A stretch of DNA of 64,000 nucleotides from Sphaerisporangium siamense. GTDB taxonomy: Bacteria > Actinomycetota > Actinomycetes > Streptosporangiales > Streptosporangiaceae. The stretch's first letter is position 1. Each line of letters opens with the position of its first letter. The stretch lies in NCBI RefSeq assembly GCF_014205275.1, contig NZ_JACHND010000001.1:5456001-5520000 (forward strand). The letters run 5' to 3'. Below are positions 25,209 to 31,705 of the stretch, in pieces. The position numbers and the translations under genes are program-made. Below the pieces are notes generated by a model that was not told the origin of the DNA, made no database searches, and worked only from the letters and a program-made list of their open reading frames with translations.

Positions 25209-26266
25209 TCCGTCATTCCGAGGCCCTCCAGGGGGATCGTGCGCGGCCGGCCGCCGCGCCCGCGCGCCTGCGCGACGCGCGCGGCCAGGATCGCCGAGGC
25301 CAGCAGCACCGCGGTCAGGATCGTGCCCGCGCCGTCCTGTGGCGGCCTGCCGGGCATGACCGGGTGTCCGCCGCGCGACAGTACGGGCAGGGGCTGCCCC
25401 GGCCACAGGGGCATGATCGGCGGTTCCTCCACGTCGGCGGCCGGGCCGGTGGAACGCCTGACCGGCGGCATCACCACGACGCCGCGCCGAGGCCCCGCGC
25501 CGGGAGACCGCGAGGGGACGGCGGCGTCCCACGCCGGGCGCCGCGGCCGCTCGGCCCCCGGCCCCGCCGGGGCGGGCGGTATCGACGCGGGCACCGGCGT
25601 GGAACGGTCCCGGCCGGCGGGCGGTGGCGCGGGGGAGGGCTCCGCCGCGCACTCGGCGGGGGCGAGCAGCGGCGGGCAGGAGGTCTCGACGGGCAGCTCC
25701 AGCACGTCCAGGTCACCGGCCGGCGCGTCCCAGCCGGCCGACGGGCTCGGCGAGGGCTCCGGGGCGGGGGTGGCGGGGGTGGCGGGCGGAGGACGGTCCA
25801 GGCTCTGCGGGCCGTCCAGCAGCTGCTCGGCCGTGTCCGCGAGCTGGCGGGTCACCCGGTCCAGCGCGCCGCTGAGGTGACCGACCGCGCCCCCCGCGCC
25901 CCCCACGTCGTCCGGGTCTCCGGCCGCCTCGCCGATGTTGCCGGCCCCTTCTCCGGGCGTACGCCCGGCCGCTCCTCCAGGCGTAACGCTGGCCGCTTCT
26001 CCAGGCGTACCGCCGGCCGCTCCTCCGGGCGTAACGCCGGCCGCCTCGGCGGTCGTGTCGCCGCTCGTCGCACCGGTCGTATCGCCGGTCTCGGCGCCGG
26101 GCGGGCCGCACGGGTCGCCGCCGTGGCCGGAGGCCGGAGGGCCGCCGTCGCAGGCGGGCGGACGCGCCGCCGCCGCGGCCGCCGCGGGCGCCGCCAGCAG
26201 CGCCGCCACCCCGCTCAGCGCCAGCGTCAGCGCCCCCGCCGACACCGCGGCCGTGCCCTTGCGCAT
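25184..26266 (-). CDS. Pro/Ala/Gly-rich surface protein with C-terminal membrane anchor
   Basis: This 360-residue protein has a signal peptide (MRKG, then AGALTLALSGVAALLAAPAAAAAAA), a long low-complexity exterior with short repeats of the type VTPGGAAG/TPGEAAS around residues 75-110 and proline-rich blocks, and near the C-terminus a hydrophobic helix (ILTAVLLASAILAARVA) followed by Arg/Gly-rich residues. That topology, sorted outside with a basic stop-transfer tail, suggests a wall-spanning protein anchored in the membrane. There is no LPXTG motif. GGAGGG with a 6-base spacer sets ATG 26266. I recognise no family; the function is unknown. Confidence 0.7.
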   Translation of the reverse strand: MRKGTAAVSAGALTLALSGVAALLAAPAAAAAAARPPACDGGPPASGHGGDPCGPPGAETGDTTGATSGDTTAEAAGVTPGGAAGGTPGEAASVTPGGAAGRTPGEGAGNIGEAAGDPDDVGGAGGAVGHLSGALDRVTRQLADTAEQLLDGPQSLDRPPPATPATPAPEPSPSPSAGWDAPAGDLDVLELPVETSCPPLLAPAECAAEPSPAPPPAGRDRSTPVPASIPPAPAGPGAERPRRPAWDAAVPSRSPGAGPRRGVVVMPPVRRSTGPAADVEEPPIMPLWPGQPLPVLSRGGHPVMPGRPPQDGAGTILTAVLLASAILAARVAQARGRGGRPRTIPLEGLGMTDAGHGRLA

Positions 26267-26616
26267 TGTTCGCCCTCCATCGTCATCGCGTCCGCGGGGC
26301 ACGCCCGGGCCCCGCGACACCCCGACAATCGTGTAACGTCACGCCGGTCATTCCAGTAAAAGGGGTGATTCGGTACCGACTAGTGATACGCGAACCCGGC
26401 TCCCGTTCACCGCGCCGGCCGACGCCCGATGACGCCGGCCTACGCCGCACCACGCTAGGCGCCGCCGGACGACACGGCACCCTTCTTCAGCCAGAACCGA
26501 GACCTTCGGCGGGAACCGACACCCCTGCGGGCGCTGAGACCTCTGTGGCAGATGAGACCTCTGCCGGTGACCGGGACCTCTGCCGGGGCCGGGACGTCTG
26601 GTCGGGGCCGGGACGT
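26267..26616. other. Intergenic region with degenerate tandem repeats
   Basis: 350 bases without a credible gene. The left half is AT-richer around 26330-26400 and holds the likely promoter of the surface-protein gene; the right half is filled by the 18-20-base repeat described separately. Confidence 0.5.
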
Positions 26617-26641
26617 CTAGTCGGAGGCCGAGACGTCGTCC
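26536..26641. repeat. Six degenerate 18-20-bp tandem repeats
   Basis: Units starting at 26536, 26554, 26573, 26591, 26610 and 26630 each begin GAGAC or GGGAC followed by CTCTG or GTC and a GGCC-rich tail. The last units run into the 3' end of the aldo/keto reductase gene (stop at 26617), contributing its final codons. Confidence 0.65.
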
Positions 26642-27564
26642 AGGGCCTCGCGTATCTCCACGGGCAGCGTGAGCGCCTCCCCCTGCAGGATGCCCTTGAG
26701 CTGGGCGTGCGTGCGCGCCCCCACGATCGCGGCCGCCACCCCCGGCTGGTCGCGCACCCAGGCCAGCGCCACGGCCAGCGGCGAGACCCCGAGCCCGTCC
26801 GCCGCGGTGGTCACCGACTCCACGACCCGGCGGCACCGCTCGTCCAGATACGGCTGGACGAAGTCGGCGAAGTGCGGGGTCGCGGCCCGGGAGTCGGCCG
26901 GGATGCCCACGCGGTACTTGCCGGTCAGCACCCCGCGCCCGAGCGGTGACCAGGCCAGCACGCCCGCGCCCACGTGCTCGGCCGCGGGCAGGACCTCGCG
27001 CTCGGCGTCCCTGGCCAGCAGCGAGTACTCGCTCTGCACCGAGACGATCGGCGCCCGCGTCGCGGCGGAACGCTGCCAGACCCCCGCCGCCGCGACCTGC
27101 CATCCCGTGTAGTTGCACACCCCGGCGTAGACCGTGCGGCCGGAGGAGACGGCGGTGTCCACCGCGGCCAGCGTCTCCTCCAGCGGGACCTCGGGGTCGA
27201 AGGCGTGCAACTGCCACAGGTCGACCTCGTCCACGCCGAGACGGTCCAGCGACGCGTCCAGCGCCGCGATGAGGTTCTTGCGGGAGGCGTCACGCGACCG
27301 CGGCCCGTGCGGGGTCAGCACGGCCTTGGTGGCGACGACCATGTCCGAGCGCGGCACCGAGGTGCGCAGCAGGCGGCCGAGCAGGCGCTCGGCGTCGCCG
27401 CCCGCGTAGACGTCCGCGGTGTCGACCAGCGTGCCCCCCGCCTCGGCGAACGCGACGAGCTGCGCGGCGGCCTCCTCGGCTCCGGTGTCCCGCGCCCAGG
27501 TCATCGTGCCGAGCCCCACGCTCGACACGTTCAGACCGCTGCGCCCGACCAATCGCTGCTCCAT
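26617..27564 (-). CDS. Aldo/keto reductase
   Basis: This 315-residue (alpha/beta)8 NADPH-dependent oxidoreductase carries the AKR catalytic tetrad: Asp48 and Tyr53 in [10 protein letters not shown], the Lys in VVATKAV and the His in [20 protein letters not shown] and [11 protein letters not shown] form the cofactor-binding end. It resembles the YajO/Gre2-like group acting on varied aldehydes. A TACCCT hexamer lies 9 bases before ATG 27564, so the transcript may be nearly leaderless. Its 3' end is built from an 18-20-base repeat unit. It is divergent from uppP; the natural substrate is unknown. Confidence 0.88.
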   Translation of the reverse strand: MEQRLVGRSGLNVSSVGLGTMTWARDTGAEEAAAQLVAFAEAGGTLVDTADVYAGGDAERLLGRLLRTSVPRSDMVVATKAVLTPHGPRSRDASRKNLIAALDASLDRLGVDEVDLWQLHAFDPEVPLEETLAAVDTAVSSGRTVYAGVCNYTGWQVAAAGVWQRSAATRAPIVSVQSEYSLLARDAEREVLPAAEHVGAGVLAWSPLGRGVLTGKYRVGIPADSRAATPHFADFVQPYLDERCRRVVESVTTAADGLGVSPLAVALAWVRDQPGVAAAIVGARTHAQLKGILQGEALTLPVEIREALDDVSASD

Positions 27565-27711
27565 GATCCGGCCAGGGTACCGCGCCCGGTTCCGCGACCG
27601 GCGGCGAAGCCCCAGGAAGCGCGGCCGGAGCCCTCGCCGCGCCGCGATTCCTTCACCGTCTCATCGCCGGGTTCTCACCGCGCGCGGCGCGCCTCGGACG
27701 CCGCGCTGCCC

Positions 27712-27717
27712 TAGGCT
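27712..27717 (+). promoter_or_regulatory. -10 element (TAGGCT) upstream of uppP
   Basis: TAGGCT ends 10 bases before ATG 27728; no ribosome site is visible, so the mRNA has a very short leader or none. Confidence 0.5.
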
Positions 27718-27727
27718 TGCGCGCACT

Positions 27728-28549
27728 ATGGACGCACTGCAAGCGATCGTGCTGGGCGTCGTGCAGGGCCTCACCGAGTTCCTGCCGATCTCGAGCTCCG
27801 CGCACCTGCTCATCGTTCCCCGGCTGTTCGGCTGGTCGGACCCGGGCGCCGCCTTCACCGCGGTGATCCAGCTCGGCACCATGCTCGCCGTGGTCATCTA
27901 CTTCTGGCGCGACATCACGCGCATCTTCTGGACGTGGCTGCGCAGCCTGTGGACGCCGGAGCTGCGCGGCGAGATGGACGCGCGAATGGGCTGGTACATC
28001 GGCCTTGGGACGATCCCGCTCGGCCTGCTCGGGGTGGTGTTCAAGGACGCGATCGAGGGCCCGGCGCGCAACCTGTGGCTCAACGCCACCGTGCTGATCG
28101 TCTTCGGCCTGCTGCTCCTGCTGGCCGAGCAGGTCGGCCGCCAGCGCAGCGCGATCGAGTCACTCACCCTGCGGGACGGGCTGATCATCGGCGGCTTCCA
28201 GGCGCTGGCCCTGATGCCCGGCGCGTCCCGCTCGGGGTCCACGATCACCGGTGGGCTGTTCCTGGGCTTCACCCGCGAGGCGGCGGCGCGGTACTCGTTC
28301 CTGCTGTCGATCCCGGCCGTGGTGCTGTCGGGGCTGTTCGAGATGCGCGACATCGGCGCGGGCGGCGGCCCGGACCTGGTGCCGACCCTGATCGCCACCG
28401 TGGTGTCCTTCGCGGTCGGGTACGCCTCCATCGCCTGGCTGCTGCGCTACATCACCCGCCACTCCATGATGATCTTCGTCACGTATCGCGTCTTCATCGG
28501 CGCGTTCCTGCTGACGCTCCTGTCCCTAGGTGTGATCACGGCCCAATAA
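27728..28549 (+). CDS. uppP: Undecaprenyl-diphosphate phosphatase
   Basis: This 273-residue integral membrane enzyme removes a phosphate from undecaprenyl diphosphate so that the lipid carrier of cell wall synthesis can be reused; overproduction gives bacitracin resistance. The family motifs are [14 protein letters not shown] near the N-terminus and [21 protein letters not shown] in the middle, both parts of the active site, with about eight hydrophobic helices. It starts a plus-strand run with a histidine phosphatase, a DUF3090 protein and a SCO1664-family protein. Its TAA stop is also the beginning of the next gene's -10 element. Confidence 0.95.
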   Translation: MDALQAIVLGVVQGLTEFLPISSSAHLLIVPRLFGWSDPGAAFTAVIQLGTMLAVVIYFWRDITRIFWTWLRSLWTPELRGEMDARMGWYIGLGTIPLGLLGVVFKDAIEGPARNLWLNATVLIVFGLLLLLAEQVGRQRSAIESLTLRDGLIIGGFQALALMPGASRSGSTITGGLFLGFTREAAARYSFLLSIPAVVLSGLFEMRDIGAGGGPDLVPTLIATVVSFAVGYASIAWLLRYITRHSMMIFVTYRVFIGAFLLTLLSLGVITAQ

Positions 28550-28552
28550 GCT
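28547..28552 (+). promoter_or_regulatory. -10 element (TAAGCT) overlapping the uppP stop codon
   Basis: TAAGCT begins with the uppP TAA stop and ends 7 bases before GTG 28560, which has no ribosome site. Confidence 0.6.
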
Positions 28553-28559
28553 TGGTTTT

Positions 28560-29273
28560 GTGACCACTTTGCTTCTGGTGCGGCACGGCCTCACGGACAT
28601 GACCGGACCCGTGCTCGCCGGCTGGACGCCGGGGGTCCACCTGAGCGAGCGTGGCCGCGCCCAGGCCGAGGCCCTGGCCGCGCGGCTCGCGTCCCTGCCG
28701 CTGGACGCCGTCGTGTCCAGCCCGCTGGAGCGCTGCCAGGAGACCGCCGCCGCGATCCTCCGGGGACGTGACGGAGTCAAGATCGATAGCGACGAGCGTT
28801 TCGGCGAGTGCGGGTACGGCGACTGGACCGGCCGGCCGTTGCAGGAGCTGGCGAAGGAACCCCTGTGGCGGGTGGTCCAGCAGCATCCGAGCGCGGCCGT
28901 GTTCCCCGGCGGGGAGTCGCTCGCGGGCGTGCAGCGCCGCGCGGTCGCCGCCGTGCGGCACTGGAACGCCAAGCTCGGGGACGACGCCGTCTACCTGGTG
29001 TGCAGCCACGGCGACGTGATCAAGGCGATCGTCGCCGACGCGATGGGCGTCCACCTGGACCAGTTCCAGCGCGTCACCGCCGACCCCGCCTCCCTCACGG
29101 CGATCCGCTATACCGCTTTGCGGCCATTCGTTCTACGAGTGAATGATGTGGGCGGCGGAGTGGAGAACCTCATCCCGCCACCGCCGCGGCCCGAGGGTTC
29201 GGAGCAGGAAGACGGGGGAGAAAATCCCACCGAGAGCGACGCCGCTGTCGGCGGCGGAGCCGGAACCACGTAA
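28560..29273 (+). CDS. Histidine phosphatase family protein (MSMEG_4193 family)
   Basis: This 237-residue protein has the phosphohistidine motif LLVRHGLTD at the N-terminus and the second catalytic His in CSHGDVIKAI, so it should hydrolyse a phosphate ester through a phosphohistidine. It belongs to the MSMEG_4193 group (Rv2135c in M. tuberculosis), found next to uppP in many actinobacteria. The last 40 residues (GGVENLIPPPPRPEGSE and on) are disordered and acidic. GTG 28560 is chosen because the frame begins there and a -10 hexamer lies 7 bases upstream. The substrate is unknown; older annotation as phosphoglycerate mutase is not supported by length or context. Confidence 0.88.
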   Translation: MTTLLLVRHGLTDMTGPVLAGWTPGVHLSERGRAQAEALAARLASLPLDAVVSSPLERCQETAAAILRGRDGVKIDSDERFGECGYGDWTGRPLQELAKEPLWRVVQQHPSAAVFPGGESLAGVQRRAVAAVRHWNAKLGDDAVYLVCSHGDVIKAIVADAMGVHLDQFQRVTADPASLTAIRYTALRPFVLRVNDVGGGVENLIPPPPRPEGSEQEDGGENPTESDAAVGGGAGTT

Positions 29274-29276
29274 GGT
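29271..29276 (+). promoter_or_regulatory. -10 element (TAAGGT) overlapping the phosphatase stop codon
   Basis: TAAGGT begins with the TAA stop of the histidine phosphatase gene and ends 6 bases before ATG 29283, which lacks a ribosome site. Confidence 0.6.
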
Positions 29277-29282
29277 CGGGCT

Positions 29283-29849
29283 ATGCCGGTCTTCGACTAC
29301 GATCCGCCAGAGAGGTTCGTGGCCGGTGCCGTTGGGCAACCGGGAGCACGCGCCTTCTTTCTGCAAGCCCGTGGTCAGGGGCGCGTCACCACCGTGGGGC
29401 TGGAGAAGTTCCAGGTCGCCGTCCTCGCCGATCGGCTCGACGAGCTGCTCGACGAGGTGCTGCGCCGCAGCGGCGGCACCGCCCCCGTGCCCGCGATGGC
29501 GCCGGTCGAACTCGCCGACAAGGCCCCCCTCGACCTGCCCATCGAGGAGGACTTCCGGGTGGGCACCATGGCCCTCGCGTGGGACCCGGACACCGCCCAG
29601 GTCGTCATCGAAGCCCAGGAGGCATCCGCCGACGACGAGGAGGAGGAGCAGGGTGAGGACGCCCTGGACCATCCCGCGTCCGCGGTCCTGCGGGTCCACA
29701 TCAGCGCCGCCGCCGCCCGCGCCTTCACCCAGCGGGCCCTCGAGATCGTCGCCGCCGGCCGGCCGCCCTGCCCCCTGTGCGGGCAGCCGCTCGACGCCGA
29801 AGGTCACATCTGCGTCCGTCTGAACGGCCACCGAGGGGACCGTACGTGA
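29283..29849 (+). CDS. DUF3090-family protein with zinc-ribbon-like end
   Basis: This 188-residue cytoplasmic protein matches DUF3090 (Rv2134c in mycobacteria): DPPERFVAGAVGQPGARAFFLQA at the start, an acidic linker around residues 115-125, and a C-terminal CPLCGQPLDAEGHIC, which looks like a metal-binding Cys cluster. It is conserved between uppP/phosphatase and the SCO1664-family gene, whose start overlaps its stop by 4 bases. The function is unknown; constant pairing with the SCO1664 kinase-like protein suggests a joint role. Confidence 0.85.
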   Translation: MPVFDYDPPERFVAGAVGQPGARAFFLQARGQGRVTTVGLEKFQVAVLADRLDELLDEVLRRSGGTAPVPAMAPVELADKAPLDLPIEEDFRVGTMALAWDPDTAQVVIEAQEASADDEEEEQGEDALDHPASAVLRVHISAAAARAFTQRALEIVAAGRPPCPLCGQPLDAEGHICVRLNGHRGDRT

Positions 29850-30610
29850 GCGCGGAGAGCGACCCCCGGCTCAGCAGCCTCCCGGGTACGTCCGGGCTCG
29901 ACGACGCCACCGCGCTGCGCCTGCTGCGCGAGGGGGTCATCGAGGTCGCCGGCCGCCTGGTCGAGGCCACGAACATGACGCTCTACTGCACGATCCGCCT
30001 GGACGGCGTCGCCGCCGAATGCGTGTACAAGCCCGTGCGCGGCGAGCGCCCGCTGTGGGACTTCCCCGACGGCACCCTCGCCGCCCGCGAGGTCGCCGCC
30101 TTCGAGGTCTCCGCCGCCACCGGCTGGCAGATCGTCCCCCCCAGCGTCTACCGCGACGGGCCCTTCGGCCCCGGCATGTGCCAGCTCTGGATCGACACCG
30201 ACCCCGAGGCCGACCTGATGGCGCTGATCCGCAGCCGCAACCCCGCGCTGCGCCGCATGGCCATCTTCGACGCGGTCGTCAACAACGCCGACCGCAAGGG
30301 CGGCCACCTGCTGCCGCTGCCCGACGGGCACATCTACGGCGTCGACCACGGCGTCTGCTTCTCCGAGGAGGACAAGCTCCGCACCGTCCTGTGGCAGTGG
30401 CGGGGCAAGCCCCTTCCCCGCGAGGCGGTGAACGTCCTGGCCCGGCTGGAGCGCGAGATCGAGCGCGGCAGGCTCGGCAGACGGCTGCGCGAGCTGCTCA
30501 CCCTCCCCGAGGTCGAGGCCACCTGGGAGCGTGTCCGCCGCCTCCTCAGCACCGGCATCCACCCCTACCCCTCCGACGACTGGCCCGCCATCCCCTGGCC
30601 CCCCATCTAA
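29846..30610 (+). CDS. SCO1664-family (PI3/4-kinase-like) protein
   Basis: This 254-residue protein belongs to the SCO1664 family (Rv2133c in mycobacteria), distantly related to phosphatidylinositol 3/4-kinases. Visible motifs are CVYKPVRGERPLWDFPDG (the Lys is the presumed ATP ligand), ARREVAAFE-like LAAREVAAFEVS, MAIFDAVVNNADRKGGH (catalytic Asn-Asp segment) and YGVDHGVCF (metal-binding Asp). The GTG at 29846 overlaps the DUF3090 stop (GTGA). The gene is part of a block conserved with mshC. The substrate is unknown; a protein or small-molecule kinase are both possible. Confidence 0.85.
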   Translation: MSAESDPRLSSLPGTSGLDDATALRLLREGVIEVAGRLVEATNMTLYCTIRLDGVAAECVYKPVRGERPLWDFPDGTLAAREVAAFEVSAATGWQIVPPSVYRDGPFGPGMCQLWIDTDPEADLMALIRSRNPALRRMAIFDAVVNNADRKGGHLLPLPDGHIYGVDHGVCFSEEDKLRTVLWQWRGKPLPREAVNVLARLEREIERGRLGRRLRELLTLPEVEATWERVRRLLSTGIHPYPSDDWPAIPWPPI

Positions 30611-30656
30611 CCCACCCACCACCGCGAACCACCCACGCGCCGTTCCGGGCTGAGGC

Positions 30657-30760
30657 CCGTCGCACCCATACGGGCATGGCCCTCCCTGCCGTCGCAAGCC
30701 GTCTACTCACCGCGGGCTAGCTCCGTCGCACCCGTACGGTCACGGCCCTTCCCGCCGCCG
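30657..30760. repeat. Imperfect 38-bp direct repeat
   Basis: Copies at 30657-30694 and 30723-30760 share 32 of 38 bases, starting CCGTCGCACCC. Five of the six differences are transitions. The repeat fills most of the gap between the SCO1664-family gene and the NRDE gene. Confidence 0.75.
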
Positions 30761-30863
30761 GGAACGCCTGGGGCGTTTGGGAGGACCGCTATTTCCGGCT
30801 TTCCGGACATCGGCGTACGCTGCCAAGGTCTGTCCATCTCTACCGGCCTTGGAGGGAACGGGC

Positions 30864-31622
30864 ATGTGCACGGTCGTCATCTCCTTTCTGCCCGACGCGG
30901 ATACCCCCGTGGTCCTCGCGGGCGTGCGGGACGAAGTCCTCACGCGGCCCTGGGAGGCGCCCGCGGCCCACTGGCCCGGCTTTCCCGGGCTGTACGGCGG
31001 CCGTGACCTGGAGGCCGGTGGCACCTGGCTCGCCGCCGACCCGGCCGCGCCCCGCGTCGCCGCGCTGCTGAACGGCCGTGGCGCCCTTGCCGCGCCCGAG
31101 CGGCGCAGGAGCCGCGGCGGGCTTCCCCTGCGCGCCGCCGCCTCCGGGGCGCTCCCCGACGTTGATCTCTCCCACTACGACCCCTTTCACCTGCTCGTGG
31201 CCGAGCCGGCGGGCGTGCGCATGTGGAGCTGGGACGGCGCGGCCCTGACCGAGGACAAGCTCCCCGAGGGCACGCACGTCATCGTCAACGCAGGAAGGGA
31301 GCCGGGGGAGGGCGGCCCGCGCGCCGCCTACTTCCGCCCCCGCTTCGCCGCCGCGCCCCGCCCGTCCGCCCGTGACGCCTCCGGCGACTCCTGGGAGGGG
31401 TGGCGGACGCTGGCCGCGGGGGCGGGCCTACCCGTCACGGATCCCCGGGCCCTGGTCGTCCGCCAGGAACTACCCGGCGGGCGGATGTGGGGCACGACCT
31501 CGGTCACGCTCGTGGCGCTCGCGCCCGACGCCTTGCGCTACGAGTTCCTGCCCTGGCCGGACGGACGTCCCGGCGCCCCCACCGCCCGTGGCACCTGGTC
31601 GCCCGTGCCGGTCACCGCCTGA
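30864..31622 (+). CDS. NRDE/TANGO2-family protein
   Basis: This 252-residue protein starts MCTVVISF, the NRDE-family N-terminus in which Cys2 would become the N-terminal nucleophile of an Ntn-hydrolase-type fold. VVLAGVRDEVLTRPWEAPAAHWP corresponds to the NRDE motif (here V-R-D-E), and GGRDLEAGGTWLAAD to the next conserved block. GGAGGGAAC lies before ATG 30864. Human TANGO2 is a member, but biochemistry of the bacterial proteins is unclear. It stands alone between the uppP block and the convergent pseudokinase gene. Confidence 0.82.
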   Translation: MCTVVISFLPDADTPVVLAGVRDEVLTRPWEAPAAHWPGFPGLYGGRDLEAGGTWLAADPAAPRVAALLNGRGALAAPERRRSRGGLPLRAAASGALPDVDLSHYDPFHLLVAEPAGVRMWSWDGAALTEDKLPEGTHVIVNAGREPGEGGPRAAYFRPRFAAAPRPSARDASGDSWEGWRTLAAGAGLPVTDPRALVVRQELPGGRMWGTTSVTLVALAPDALRYEFLPWPDGRPGAPTARGTWSPVPVTA

Positions 31623-31705
31623 TCAACACCGCCTGATCGGCAAAGCGTGATCAGTACGGCACCTCATCATCACGACCCTCTTCTGAGCAGTACGGCTTCC
31701 CCTGA

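Noticed and set aside
28560-29273. Phosphoglycerate mutase
   Set aside because: The RHG motif fits the wider histidine phosphatase family, but the context and tail match the MSMEG_4193 group, so a glycolytic role is not supported.
31620-31705. Cluster of TGATCA palindromes between the NRDE and pseudokinase genes
   Set aside because: Three copies occur within about 90 bases, but they lie at two convergent 3' ends and are too short to call an operator.
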